A stretch of 64,000 nt of DNA from Methylobacter sp. (lineage in GTDB: Bacteria; Pseudomonadota; Gammaproteobacteria; Methylococcales; Methylomonadaceae): positions 27,637 to 91,636 of the forward strand of contig NZ_JALOCF010000015.1 in assembly GCF_023227905.1 (NCBI RefSeq), read 5' to 3'. The notes under the pieces were generated by a model. That model searched no databases, was not told the origin of the DNA, and saw nothing but the letters and a program-made list of their open reading frames with translations. The position numbers were made by a program, and so were the translations under genes. Positions 1 through 9,094 of this stretch are shown here, piece by piece (within the stretch, counting starts at the first letter, position 1; each line of letters starts with the position of its first letter).

Positions 1-1
1 G

Positions 2-1831
2 TCTCGTATCTATACTATTAAAAATAAGTTAGTAGAGAGCCGTCTATTTCTTAATCGCATTATTGCCGCATTTATCCTCATACTGTTATTAACCTCCGGA
101 CTGATAGTACGTCTGGTTTACCTGCAAATTGTCGGGCACGAGCATTACACAACGCTGGCAAAAGACAACAGTATTAAAATTGAACCGCTGGTACCGACCC
201 GGGGCATTATTTACGACAGGCACGGCAAAGTCCTGGCCGACAATACGCAGTCCTTCAGTCTGGAGCTAATTCCCGAGCAAATCAGCGACCTTAACGACAC
301 ATTATTGCGCTTACAAAAGCTACTCAATATCTCTGACGAAAAAATCGACCAGTACCAGAAACAACGCAAACGACAAAAACGCTTCGTCAGCACCCCTTTG
401 TTAATAAGCATGACCGGCGAAGAAATTGCCAAATTTGCCGTAGTCAGGCCGTATTTTCCCGGCGTCGACATCCAGGCCCGCCTGGTTCGGCATTATCCCT
501 ATGCCGAACTGGCCTCTCATGTGGTTGGTTACGTGGGACGCATCAACGAAGCGGAAATGAAATCCCTGCCTATCGCCGAATATCGAGGCTCGACCCATGT
601 CGGCAAAATAGGTATAGAAAACACCTATGAAACCGAGCTGCACGGCAAGACCGGCTATGCGGAAATTGAAACCAATGTCCAGGCGCGCGCCATCAACACG
701 GTCAACTCAGTCCCCCCTGTTCCGGGCGAAAATCTTTATCTGAGCCTGGATATCGATTTGCAAAAAACGGCTTACGATGCATTAGATGGCTTCAACGGCG
801 CAGTCGTCGCCATCGATGTTAAAACCGGCGGCGTACTGGTGTTCGCCAGCCGCCCCGGTTTTGATCCTAACCCTTTCGTTATCGGCATCGCCAATGATGC
901 GTATCAGGCCCTGCAATCTTCCGAGAACCAGCCGCTTTATAATCGCGCACTACGGGGCTTATACCCACCGGGATCAACCATTAAGCCGTTTATCGCACTG
1001 GCCGGACTTGAATACAATGCGATAAGCGCCGAGCATAAACTGTTCTGTCCGGGCTTTTATCAGTTACCGAATGTCAGCCACCATTATCGGGATTGGAAAA
1101 AAGGCGGCCATGGTTCGGTTAACATGACCGAGGCCATTACTCAATCCTGCGACGTGTATTTTTACAGCCTGGCGTCAATGCTGGGTATAGACCGCATGCA
1201 TAACTTTCTGCAACACTTTGGCTTTGGCGAAAAATCCGGTATTGATTTGGTCGGGGAAAAGCAGGGATTATTGCCTTCGCGCGATTGGAAACGCAGTCAC
1301 CGCAACCAGGCCTGGTATCCGGGAGAAACGCTGATTACCGGGATTGGCCAGGGATATCTTCAGGTTACGCCGATACAGCTGGCCAAGGCCACCGCTACCT
1401 TGGCAAATAAAGGTAAAGTGGTCACGCCCTCTCTGGTGAAAAATACTGCGGCCGCTACCGGGCCTGACACAGAACCTCCTGCAAGCGACATTACGGTTAA
1501 GCCGGAAAATATTAATAGCATCATCTCAGCCATGGTTAATGTTATTCATGATCCGCATGGCACAGCCAAAGGCATCAGCAAGAATATTAGCTACCAAATC
1601 GCCGGTAAAACCGGGACCGCACAGGTTTTTAACATTAAGCAGGATGCCAAATACAACGAGAACGAAATCGACTTCAAATTACGCGACCATGCTTTATTTA
1701 TTTCCTTCGCCCCGGCTGATGATCCGAAAATTGCAATTGCCGTCGTCATTGAGAACGGCGGCCACGGCGGCTCAGTCGCAGCGCCTGTCGCGGGGCAAGT
1801 TATCAAGCAATATTTAGAGGGGCCACAATGA
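2..1831 (+). CDS. mrdA: Penicillin-binding protein 2 (peptidoglycan transpeptidase), 5' end outside window
   Basis: This is the class B PBP that cross-links peptidoglycan during lateral wall elongation, working with RodA. The frame is open from base 2 with no stop upstream, so the true start lies just before the window. A membrane anchor is encoded at about 60-130, followed by a pedestal domain and the transpeptidase domain. The catalytic triad motifs are visible: PPGSTIKPF (SxxK), QSCD (SxD) and AGKTGTAQ (KTG). Similarity to E. coli MrdA runs through the whole frame. The stop overlaps the rodA start (ATGA), so the two are translationally coupled. A shorter frame starting with TTG at 305 would lose the membrane anchor and is not the real start. 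Confidence 0.97.
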   Translation, partial: SRIYTIKNKLVESRLFLNRIIAAFILILLLTSGLIVRLVYLQIVGHEHYTTLAKDNSIKIEPLVPTRGIIYDRHGKVLADNTQSFSLELIPEQISDLNDTLLRLQKLLNISDEKIDQYQKQRKRQKRFVSTPLLISMTGEEIAKFAVVRPYFPGVDIQARLVRHYPYAELASHVVGYVGRINEAEMKSLPIAEYRGSTHVGKIGIENTYETELHGKTGYAEIETNVQARAINTVNSVPPVPGENLYLSLDIDLQKTAYDALDGFNGAVVAIDVKTGGVLVFASRPGFDPNPFVIGIANDAYQALQSSENQPLYNRALRGLYPPGSTIKPFIALAGLEYNAISAEHKLFCPGFYQLPNVSHHYRDWKKGGHGSVNMTEAITQSCDVYFYSLASMLGIDRMHNFLQHFGFGEKSGIDLVGEKQGLLPSRDWKRSHRNQAWYPGETLITGIGQGYLQVTPIQLAKATATLANKGKVVTPSLVKNTAAATGPDTEPPASDITVKPENINSIISAMVNVIHDPHGTAKGISKNISYQIAGKTGTAQVFNIKQDAKYNENEIDFKLRDHALFISFAPADDPKIAIAVVIENGGHGGSVAAPVAGQVIKQYLEGPQ

Positions 1832-2961
1832 AAACCGAAACCCGCAGCGAACAATTCCATCCACCATCAGTTATCGGCAATATTCTCAGAAAACTGCACA
1901 TAGATATTCCTTTATTCATCGGTTTGTTGCTTATCTCCCTGCTGAGCTTCGTTATTCTTTACAGCGCCGGCAGCCAGGATATGGATGTACTGATGCGTCA
2001 GGCTGCACGAGTAGGATTGGCTTTTTTGCTAATGACAGTGCTGGCTCATGTCGATCCTTACCAATTTAAACGCTATTCGGCAGCGCTGTTTAGCTTTGGC
2101 ATCTTGTTACTGATCGCGGTGCTGATTCTGGGACAAATCGGCAAAGGTGCCCAACGCTGGCTGGATCTTGGCTTTTTTCGCTTCCAACCCTCGGAAATGA
2201 TCAAGATCACCACGCCCATGATGATCTCCTGGTATCTGGCGGAACACGCGTTGCCGCCAAGGCCGAAACAATTGCTGATCGCCAGCATACTGATCATTAT
2301 CCCGACCTTATTGATCGCAAAACAGCCTGATTTGGGCACCGCGTTACTGGTTGCCAGTTCCGGCGCAGCGGTGCTGTTCTTTGCCGGTCTTTCCTGGCGC
2401 TTTATTTTGGCGATCAGCGCCGTACTGGCAGGACTGACACCGATACTCTGGCATTTTATGCGCCCCTACCAGCGCGATCGGGTCCTCACCTTCTTAAATC
2501 CGGAGGCCGATCCTCTGGGCAGAGGCTACCATATTATTCAATCGAAAATCGCTATCGGCTCCGGTGGTATCTACGGCAAAGGCTGGCTGGGCAGTACCCA
2601 GTCGGAACTGGACTTTTTACCGGAAAGCTCCACTGACTTTATTTTTGCAGTCTTTGCAGAAGAATTCGGGCTATTCGGCTGTGTAGGCCTGCTGGCCTTA
2701 TACCTGCTAATTATCAGCCGCTGCCTGTATATTGCCTCGCAGGCCCAGGACAGCTACAGCCGTTTACTAGCCAGCAGCCTGGCTTTTACCTTTTTTGTTT
2801 ATGTTTTTGTTAACATCGGCATGGTAATCGGCGTACTTCCTGTGGTCGGCGTGCCATTGCCCTTAATCAGTTACGGCGGCACCTCGATAGTCACGTTGCT
2901 GGCCGGTTTCGGCATTCTTATGTCAATTCATACCCATAAAAAATTTCTGCCGCACTCGTAA
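1828..2961 (+). CDS. rodA: Rod-shape-determining SEDS glycosyltransferase RodA
   Basis: A 377-aa polytopic membrane protein of the SEDS family, the peptidoglycan glycosyltransferase partner of PBP2 in the elongasome. About ten hydrophobic segments can be seen. Family hallmarks include GAQRWLDLGFFRFQPSE, KQPDLGTALL and, near the C-terminus, GVPLPLISYGGTS. The ATG overlaps the mrdA stop by four bases, the usual mrdA-rodA arrangement. Length is normal for the family (about 370 aa). A run of 7-bp repeats follows the stop codon directly. Confidence 0.97.
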   Translation: MKTETRSEQFHPPSVIGNILRKLHIDIPLFIGLLLISLLSFVILYSAGSQDMDVLMRQAARVGLAFLLMTVLAHVDPYQFKRYSAALFSFGILLLIAVLILGQIGKGAQRWLDLGFFRFQPSEMIKITTPMMISWYLAEHALPPRPKQLLIASILIIIPTLLIAKQPDLGTALLVASSGAAVLFFAGLSWRFILAISAVLAGLTPILWHFMRPYQRDRVLTFLNPEADPLGRGYHIIQSKIAIGSGGIYGKGWLGSTQSELDFLPESSTDFIFAVFAEEFGLFGCVGLLALYLLIISRCLYIASQAQDSYSRLLASSLAFTFFVYVFVNIGMVIGVLPVVGVPLPLISYGGTSIVTLLAGFGILMSIHTHKKFLPHS

Positions 2962-2967
2962 ACAGCA

Positions 2968-3009
2968 GGCTAAAGGCTAAAGGCTAAAGGCTAAAGGCTA
3001 AAGGCTAAA
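2968..3009 (+). repeat. Six perfect tandem copies of a 7-bp unit (GGCTAAA)
   Basis: Six uninterrupted copies of GGCTAAA sit seven bases after the rodA stop. One more copy occurs at about 3087-3093, just before mltB. Read on the other strand the unit is CCTTTAG-like, related to the CCTTTGT and CCTTCGC heptamers at 28311-28380 and 3140-3180. Copy number could vary between strains by slippage. Confidence 0.9.
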
Positions 3010-3096
3010 AATTATGAGCCTTTATCTCTGATTGATACCTTAAAATTTCTGTTTCACTTATGAATCCCAAACAAGCTCAAACACAAGGCTAAAAAG

Positions 3097-4161
3097 ATGC
3101 ACAAATACAACCTCATATCCCGGCTCAGAAGCATCCCCTGCGCCCTTCGCCTTTCGCCCTTCGTCTTGTGCCTTTTCCTCATCTCCTGCACCAGCAACAT
3201 AAAAGACACCGAATCCGTTCATGCCTTTATCGAACAAATGGCGACCAAGCATCAGTTCGATGAGTCAGAACTTGATGATTTGTTTGAAACAGTCGAGATT
3301 AAGCAAGACATACTCAAAAGAATCAGCTCACCCTCGGAAGGTTTGCCCTGGTATAAATATCGCAAAATATTCCTGACCGACGCGCGCATCGACGCCGGTG
3401 TGCAATTCTGGCGGGATAATGAACCGGCGCTCACCGCCGCGGAAGCGAAATACGGCGTTCCGGCCGAAATTATTGTCGCTATTATCGGCGTTGAAACCCT
3501 GTTCGGAAAAAATACCGGCAACCACCGCGTTATCGATGCCTTATCGACACTGGCCTTTGCCTATCCGCCGCGCAGTAAATTTTTTACCGGCGAACTTGAA
3601 AACTTCCTGCTGCTCTGCCGTGACGAGCACATCAGCCCGGCCGACCCATTAGGCTCATACGCAGGCGCCATGGGCATACCGCAATTCATGCCCAGTAGTT
3701 TCAGGACTTACGCCGTTGATTTTGACAACGACAAGCGTAGCGACATCTGGCACAACAGCGGCGATGCCATAGCCAGTGTCGCAAATTATTTTGCTAAGCA
3801 TCATTGGCAAACTGGTCAGCCTGTTGCCGTTCCCGTTACAGCCAAAGACAAAGCTTCCGCTCCTGCTAACGCCCCTCGCCCACGTCCTGTAGGCGAAAAC
3901 TTTGAACCAGTTCTCAAAAATAGCCTTAAGCCTGATTTAAGGGTTGCCGAGTTAGAATCACTCAACTTAATTATTTCGAGGCAATTACCTTTAGACAGTA
4001 AAGTGAAACTGCTTAGCTTTGAACAGCAACAAGGCAAAGAACTCTGGGCGGCATTAGACAATTTTTATGTCATTACCCGCTACAACCACAGTCCTTTATA
4101 CGCCATGGCTGTTTACCAGTTAAGCCTATCTATTTTAAGTAAAAAAGGCGCATTCCCATGA
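3097..4161 (+). CDS. mltB: Membrane-bound lytic murein transglycosylase B
   Basis: A 354-aa lipoprotein that cleaves glycan strands of peptidoglycan in the periplasm. The N-terminus is a type II signal with lipobox LISC (Cys about residue 30). The SLT_2 catalytic domain follows, with the catalytic Glu in VETLFGKNTG and the conserved AGAMGIPQFMPSSFRTYAVDFD segment. Length matches E. coli MltB (361 aa). The gene sits between rodA and rlpA, with mltB and rlpA overlapping by four bases. The signal-peptide part of the gene (about 3140-3180) is written in a 7-bp-periodic CCTTCGC/CTTTCGC pattern that resembles the dispersed repeats, so this N-terminus may have been shaped by a repeat. Confidence 0.95.
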   Translation: MHKYNLISRLRSIPCALRLSPFVLCLFLISCTSNIKDTESVHAFIEQMATKHQFDESELDDLFETVEIKQDILKRISSPSEGLPWYKYRKIFLTDARIDAGVQFWRDNEPALTAAEAKYGVPAEIIVAIIGVETLFGKNTGNHRVIDALSTLAFAYPPRSKFFTGELENFLLLCRDEHISPADPLGSYAGAMGIPQFMPSSFRTYAVDFDNDKRSDIWHNSGDAIASVANYFAKHHWQTGQPVAVPVTAKDKASAPANAPRPRPVGENFEPVLKNSLKPDLRVAELESLNLIISRQLPLDSKVKLLSFEQQQGKELWAALDNFYVITRYNHSPLYAMAVYQLSLSILSKKGAFP

Positions 4162-4955
4162 ATAAAACCATACCGATACTTTTAATTCTTATTTTATGCA
4201 GTTGTACCGCCGAACAAATTAAAACCAGCAACACCTCCGGCCAAACATCGGTTACAACAGCTTCCTCCAGACATCATTCAATATTGAATGTCGAAAGTTC
4301 TGATAAACAGAACGCCTCCAACGAACAAGAAAACCTCTTCCCCCGCATTGTCCGTTACCTGAAACAAGGCATAGCCTCATGGTACGGCCCCGATTTTCAC
4401 GGCAAAAAAACCGCATCCGGCGAAATATACGACATGTACGCCATGACAGCCGCGCACAAAACACTGCCTATTTCATCCTACGCCCGCGTCACCAATCTGG
4501 AAAACCAGCGCAGCGTCATTGTCCGCATCAATGATCGTGGCCCTTATCATGGCGATCGGGTTATGGATCTGTCGTATGCTGCCGCAAAAAAACTGGATAT
4601 TGACGAGGCAGGAATAGGAAAGGTCGAAATCAAGGCGATTGCCCCGGAACAAGCATTAGCACAACTTCAAAACACCGCCAAAAAGCAAGAAAAAAGCGTC
4701 TATTTGCAAGTAGGTACCTTCGGCAACAAAAAGAAGGCATTGAAGTTGCAGAACAAAATTGCCGCCCATCAACTGCCTCAGCCTGAAATATTACCCTCAA
4801 CTCATCAAGGCTCTACTCTCTACAAGGTTCAAATGGGGCCTATCGAATCATCGGAGAGCGCGCACAAGCTGAATCTACAGTTGGCAAAGCTCGGCATAAC
4901 AACGACCCAATTTGTTACGGAAACCGATCAAAAACAAATCTCCATGATACAATAA
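4158..4955 (+). CDS. rlpA: Septal ring lytic transglycosylase RlpA (DPBB + SPOR)
   Basis: A 265-aa outer-membrane lipoprotein with lipobox LCSC near residue 16. The double-psi beta-barrel begins at QGIASWYGPDFHGKKTASG and carries the NDRGPY motif with the catalytic Asp. A C-terminal SPOR domain (from about residue 183, VYLQVGTFGNKKKA) should bind glycan strands stripped of peptides. The ATG overlaps the mltB stop. RlpA, MltB and DacA in a row are a standard gammaproteobacterial wall-remodelling cluster. A second, SPOR-less RlpA is encoded at 13319-13864. Confidence 0.95.
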   Translation: MNKTIPILLILILCSCTAEQIKTSNTSGQTSVTTASSRHHSILNVESSDKQNASNEQENLFPRIVRYLKQGIASWYGPDFHGKKTASGEIYDMYAMTAAHKTLPISSYARVTNLENQRSVIVRINDRGPYHGDRVMDLSYAAAKKLDIDEAGIGKVEIKAIAPEQALAQLQNTAKKQEKSVYLQVGTFGNKKKALKLQNKIAAHQLPQPEILPSTHQGSTLYKVQMGPIESSESAHKLNLQLAKLGITTTQFVTETDQKQISMIQ

Positions 4956-4959
4956 GCCT

Positions 4960-5028
4960 ATAGGATGAGCTGCCGAAGAAAGCCTATCCGTTCACGATTG
5001 ATGGGCTTCGTGCCTCAGCCCATCCTAT
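4960..5028. repeat. Imperfect palindromic repeat, TAGGATG...CATCCTA family
   Basis: The ends ATAGGATGAG and CCCATCCTAT are inverted copies; the internal part reads GATGGGCTTCGTGCCTCAGCCC. The same architecture, with the TTCGT-CTCAGC core, recurs at 45443-45523, and a sibling with CACATCCTAC ends lies at 17340-17411. It lies between rlpA and dacA and would form a long hairpin in RNA. It looks like a REP/MITE-like dispersed element. Confidence 0.75.
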
Positions 5029-5046
5029 GTCCACACCGTTAGAGCA

Positions 5047-6216
5047 ATGATCCTTTTTAGAAATTTTCCTGTTTTAGTATTTTTTAGCTTATTGATCGCC
5101 ACAACCTCGGCAAATGCAGATGTCGCCGAAATCACGACCCCAGCCGCACCCACTATTGCTGCCAGCGGCTACATCCTAATGAACCATAACACCGGCAAAG
5201 TACTAGCCGAAAACAACGCCGACGTTAAGCTTGCCCCCGCCAGCCTTACCAAGATTATGTCTGTTTATGTGGTGTTCCGGGAAATCAGCAATGGTCACTT
5301 GCATTTAGATGACCTGGTCACCATCAGCCAAAAAGCCTGGCAAACGCCCGGTTCCCGCATGTTTGTCGAAGTCGGCAATCAGGTTAAAGTTGAAGACCTG
5401 TTAAAGGGCGTCATTATTCAATCCGGCAACGATGCCAGCGTTGCCTTGGCTGAACATATCGCCGGTGATGAAGCCACTTTTGCGGCCATGATGAATCAAC
5501 ATGCAGAACGACTGGGCATGAAAAACAGCCATTTTGAAGATAGCAATGGGCTGCCCATCGAAAACCATTACACCACTGCTCGCGACCTGGCCATCCTCAC
5601 CCAGGCTTTAGTTAAAGAATTTCCTGATTACTATCGCTGGTTTTCACAAAAAGAATTCACCTTCAACAATATCGTTCAGCATAATCGCAATCAGCTGCTT
5701 TCTCGCGATGAAACGGTGGATGGCGTTAAAACCGGGTTTACCGATGCCGCCGGCTATTGTCTGGTTGCCTCTGCATTAAGAAACGACATGCGCCTGATTT
5801 CTGTGGTAATGGGCGCAAGCAGCCCTAATGCCCGGGCTAACGAAAACCAAAACCTGCTGAACTACGGTTTTCGCTTTTTCGAATCGCACAAACTGTATCA
5901 GGGAAAAACATCCCTGGCCGAAGCCAGAATCTGGAAAGGCGATATTAAAAACATACCGCTTGGCTTAGCTGAAGATCTTTATGCTTCGATTCCTCGTGGC
6001 CATTACGCTGACCTGAAAGCCGCTATCAACATTGATAAAAAAATTACCGCGCCTGTTAAAGAAGGTACAAAAGTTGGCACTGTCAACGTCACACTTAAAG
6101 ATGAAGTGATCGCCAACAAAGACCTGATCGCCCTGAAAACGGTAGAGCAAGGCAACATTATTCAACGTCTCTATGACAGTGCAATGATGATGCTGGAGAA
6201 ACCGGATGGACAATAA
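5047..6216 (+). CDS. dacA: D-alanyl-D-alanine carboxypeptidase (PBP5/6 type)
   Basis: A 389-aa low-molecular-weight PBP that trims the terminal D-Ala from pentapeptides in the periplasm. The signal peptide ends at about SANA|DVAE. Active-site motifs are PASLTKIMSVY (SxxK), SGNDAS (SxN) and VDGVKTGFTDAAGYC (KTG). A C-terminal beta domain and an amphipathic tail (LYDSAMMMLEKP) agree with membrane-associated PBP5/6 proteins. The coding sequence overlaps dat by 11 bases. D-Ala release here and D-amino-acid transamination by the next gene fit the same pathway. Confidence 0.96.
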   Translation: MILFRNFPVLVFFSLLIATTSANADVAEITTPAAPTIAASGYILMNHNTGKVLAENNADVKLAPASLTKIMSVYVVFREISNGHLHLDDLVTISQKAWQTPGSRMFVEVGNQVKVEDLLKGVIIQSGNDASVALAEHIAGDEATFAAMMNQHAERLGMKNSHFEDSNGLPIENHYTTARDLAILTQALVKEFPDYYRWFSQKEFTFNNIVQHNRNQLLSRDETVDGVKTGFTDAAGYCLVASALRNDMRLISVVMGASSPNARANENQNLLNYGFRFFESHKLYQGKTSLAEARIWKGDIKNIPLGLAEDLYASIPRGHYADLKAAINIDKKITAPVKEGTKVGTVNVTLKDEVIANKDLIALKTVEQGNIIQRLYDSAMMMLEKPDGQ

Positions 6217-7051
6217 AACGGTCTATTTAAACGGGCAGTATCTGCCGCTTTGCGACGCCAAAATATCGGTTATGGATCGCGGCTTCCTGTTCGGTGACGG
6301 GATTTATGAAGTTATCCCGTCCTACTCGGGCAAATTGTTCCACTTTCAAGACCATATGGAGCGACTGGAAAACAGCCTGGCTTCGATCCGCTTGCCTAAT
6401 CCGCATGACCGGACGCAATGGCTGGGAATTTTGACACCGTTGCTGGATAAAAATCTGGATCAGTCTATTTACCTGCAAATTACCCGTGGCGTCGCCTCCA
6501 AAAGAGACCATGCCTTTCCGGAAAACATCATGCCGACTGTGTTCGCGATGTGCTCAAACATCGTGCCATTTGAAAGTTTGAATTCCGGCGTAAAAGCCCT
6601 CAGCGTCGACGACAGTCGCTGGGAACTATGCAATGTTAAAGCCACCACATTGCTGGCTAATATTTTACTCAGACAACAGGCCGTAGAACAAGGCTGTGCA
6701 GAAGCCATCCTGGTCAAGGACGGCTATGTAACCGAAGGGGCTGCAAGCAATATATTTGCCGTGATTGACGGCATCCTGATTACACCGCCCATAGGCCGTG
6801 AAATATTGCCGGGCATAACCCGCAATGTCATTCTGGAACTCGCCGAGCAAAACAATATTCCCTACAGTGAAGACATTATTTCTTTAGATGCTTTGAGAAC
6901 AGCCAGCGAAATCTGGCTGACCAGTTCTACCCGCGAAATCGTACCGGTTGTTCAACTTGATGATGAAGCCATTGCAAACGGCAAACCCGGCCCCATATGG
7001 AGAACCATGAATCAATTATTCCAGGCTTACAAGCAATCCGATCATGAGTGA
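6206..7051 (+). CDS. dat: D-amino acid aminotransferase (class IV PLP)
   Basis: A 281-aa fold-type IV aminotransferase interconverting D-alanine and 2-oxoglutarate with pyruvate and D-glutamate. The N-terminus has the family's MDRGFLFGDGIYEVIPSY. The PLP lysine lies in WELCNVKATTLLAN, followed by EAILVKDGYVTEGAASNIF and EIWLTSSTREIVPV. It overlaps dacA upstream and ybeD downstream (start 7044), which indicates one operon. Branched-chain aminotransferase or ADC lyase are alternative members of the fold, but the spacing and context favour Dat. Confidence 0.9.
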   Translation: MDNKTVYLNGQYLPLCDAKISVMDRGFLFGDGIYEVIPSYSGKLFHFQDHMERLENSLASIRLPNPHDRTQWLGILTPLLDKNLDQSIYLQITRGVASKRDHAFPENIMPTVFAMCSNIVPFESLNSGVKALSVDDSRWELCNVKATTLLANILLRQQAVEQGCAEAILVKDGYVTEGAASNIFAVIDGILITPPIGREILPGITRNVILELAEQNNIPYSEDIISLDALRTASEIWLTSSTREIVPVVQLDDEAIANGKPGPIWRTMNQLFQAYKQSDHE

Positions 7052-7307
7052 AGAAACCCTTTTAGAATTTCCCTGCCGATTCCCGATAAAGGCAATGGGC
7101 AAAGCCAATCTTGAACTCGACCTGCTGGTCATAGAAATCGTGCGACGCCATGCCCCCGACATTAGCGAAGGCGCGGTTACTACACGCCCCAGCAAAGGCG
7201 GCAATTATATCGCCGTGACAGTCATTGTCGAGGCAACCAGCAAGCCGCAACTGGATGCTATTTATCAGGAATTAAGCGACCATCCGCATATCTTGATGGC
7301 TTTATAA
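7044..7307 (+). CDS. ybeD: YbeD family (DUF493) small regulatory-type protein
   Basis: An 87-aa protein matching the DUF493/YbeD family: LEFPCRFPIKAMGKANLELD at the start and VTVIVEATSKPQLDAIYQEL toward the end. It has an ACT-like fold in E. coli and no established catalytic role. It overlaps the dat stop and precedes lipB by 21 bases, the conserved dacA-ybeD-lipB order of E. coli. Confidence 0.93.
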   Translation: MSEETLLEFPCRFPIKAMGKANLELDLLVIEIVRRHAPDISEGAVTTRPSKGGNYIAVTVIVEATSKPQLDAIYQELSDHPHILMAL

Positions 7308-7328
7308 AGCCGTTGCACTAACGGTCTT

Positions 7329-7937
7329 ATGCCAATAACCATCCGCAATCAGGGCATCCAGCCCTATGAATCCACTTGGCAAGACATGCAGCGATTCACC
7401 CAAAATCGCACTGCCGACACCACTGATGAAATCTGGGTTACAGAGCACCCGCCCGTTTATACGCTGGGCTTAAACGGCAAGCGTGAGCATCTGCTGGATA
7501 CCGGCGCAATTCCGGTTATTAATTCCGACCGGGGTGGACAGGTCACCTACCACGGCCCCGGCCAGCTGGTTATTTATACCCTGATCGATATTAAAAGGCT
7601 GAATCTGGGCGTCCGGTCACTGGTCACAGTGCTGGAACAAGCCATGATCTTTGCGTTGGCGCAGCACGGCATTACCGCGGTAGCCAGAGCCGATGCACCT
7701 GGCGTTTATGTCGATAACAAAAAAATCGGCTCCATCGGCCTACGCATAAAAAGAAATTGCAGCTATCATGGCCTCAGCATCAACAACCATATGGATTTGC
7801 GCCCTTTCGACCATATCAACACCTGCGGCTATCCGGGACTTGCAGTAACCCAGCTGGCCGACCTGGGCGTGACTGTCAGCAATGCTGAACTCGCCATCCC
7901 TGTTACCCAAGCTATCATAACGGCATTATCGAAATGA
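7329..7937 (+). CDS. lipB: Octanoyl-ACP:protein octanoyltransferase LipB
   Basis: A 202-aa enzyme that moves octanoate from acyl carrier protein to the lipoyl domains of 2-oxoacid dehydrogenases and GcvH. Conserved motifs are DEIWVTEHPPVYTLG, RGGQVTYHGPGQLV, KIGSIGLRI (catalytic Lys) and HINTCGYPGL (catalytic Cys). Its stop overlaps the lipA start by four bases, so the two steps of lipoate synthesis are coupled. Confidence 0.96.
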   Translation: MPITIRNQGIQPYESTWQDMQRFTQNRTADTTDEIWVTEHPPVYTLGLNGKREHLLDTGAIPVINSDRGGQVTYHGPGQLVIYTLIDIKRLNLGVRSLVTVLEQAMIFALAQHGITAVARADAPGVYVDNKKIGSIGLRIKRNCSYHGLSINNHMDLRPFDHINTCGYPGLAVTQLADLGVTVSNAELAIPVTQAIITALSK

Positions 7938-8896
7938 CTTATCAAGCGCCCTCCCGTTCCACGCCCGATTCACACCAGCGCAATGCCGAAAAGCTGGCAA
8001 AAATCCCGATCAAAGTGGAGCCTGCTGAAACGACTTTGCGCAAACCGGAATGGATACGCATAAAAATATCAGCCAGCGACGAAGTCACCCGCATCAAGCA
8101 ATTATTACGCGAAAACAACTTGCATACCGTTTGCGAAGAGGCCGCCTGCCCTAACTTGGGCGAGTGTTTCCAGCACGGCACCGCCACTTTTATGATCATG
8201 GGCGACTTGTGCACCCGCCGCTGCCCTTTTTGCGACGTCGCGCACGGCAAGCCGCTGCCGCTGGACAAAGACGAGCCACAACACCTGGCCGATGCGATAC
8301 AGGCCATGGCTTTGAAATACGTCGTCATCACCTCGGTAGACCGCGATGATTTAAGAGACGGCGGCGCCGGGCATTTTGCCGAATGCATCGAAAAAATCCG
8401 TCTGCAAACGCCCGCTACTAAAATAGAAATCCTGGTGCCCGACTTTCGCGGACGCATCGAAAAAGCCGTAGCCATATTAGCCGAACAACCCTGCGATGTA
8501 TTCAACCACAACCTGGAAACCGTGCCCCGGCTGTACAAACAAGTCCGTCCCGGCTCCGATTACCAAGGCTCGCTGAATTTATTGCAACAATTCCACCAAG
8601 CCCAGCCGCAAGTGCCGACCAAATCAGGCCTGATGCTTGGCGTGGGCGAACAGCAGCATGAAGTCCACCAAGTCATGAAAGATTTGTTAGCCCACGGCTG
8701 TTCAATGCTGACCATAGGACAATACCTGCAACCCAGCAAAGCCCATTTGCCGGTTCAAAGCTACATCACCCCGGAACAATTCGATGAATACGGCGCCTTT
8801 GCCAAAACTCTAGGCTTTAAACAAGTCGCCAGCGCGCCGATGGTTCGGTCGTCGTATCATGCCGATCTTCAGGCCAAAGCAATTATGCAGGAGTGA
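7934..8896 (+). CDS. lipA: Lipoyl synthase LipA (radical SAM)
   Basis: A 320-aa radical SAM enzyme that inserts two sulfurs into protein-bound octanoate. Both clusters are visible: the auxiliary cluster CEEAACPNLGEC and the radical SAM CTRRCPFCDV. The C-terminal MVRSSYHA motif is present. It is the last gene of the wall/lipoate operon that starts with dacA. A long open frame antisense to it (7942-8538) is a shadow. Confidence 0.97.
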   Translation: MTYQAPSRSTPDSHQRNAEKLAKIPIKVEPAETTLRKPEWIRIKISASDEVTRIKQLLRENNLHTVCEEAACPNLGECFQHGTATFMIMGDLCTRRCPFCDVAHGKPLPLDKDEPQHLADAIQAMALKYVVITSVDRDDLRDGGAGHFAECIEKIRLQTPATKIEILVPDFRGRIEKAVAILAEQPCDVFNHNLETVPRLYKQVRPGSDYQGSLNLLQQFHQAQPQVPTKSGLMLGVGEQQHEVHQVMKDLLAHGCSMLTIGQYLQPSKAHLPVQSYITPEQFDEYGAFAKTLGFKQVASAPMVRSSYHADLQAKAIMQE

Positions 8897-9058
8897 GAAA
8901 CGCAGCTTCAACTAAGTCATAGCCCCAAACTTCGGCTCCTCTGTTTGCACAGGCATTAACATGAAATCTACAGAGAATGACGATCATGTCTATTGATAGA
9001 GCAGCGCTTATCCTGATTTAAAGCGCACGTTTAACTTCCCTCTCTCACTACAAGGCGG

Positions 9059-9094
9059 TTGACATATTGCAATTATTCCATATTATTACAATAT
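9059..9094 (+). promoter_or_regulatory. Promoter with overlapping inverted repeat; predicts a leaderless mRNA
   Basis: TTGACA (9059-9064) and TATTAT (9081-9086) are separated by 16 bases. The ATG of the next gene begins at 9093, about where transcription should start, and no Shine-Dalgarno sequence precedes it. Two 10-base arms, ATATTGCAAT (9064-9073) and ATTACAATAT (9085-9094), are inverted copies with one mismatch and overlap the promoter, as an autoregulatory operator would. Confidence 0.7.

Noticed and set aside
7942..8538. 198-codon frame antisense to lipA
   Set aside because: Lies entirely inside lipA on the other strand; its codon use is the mirror of a GC-rich gene.
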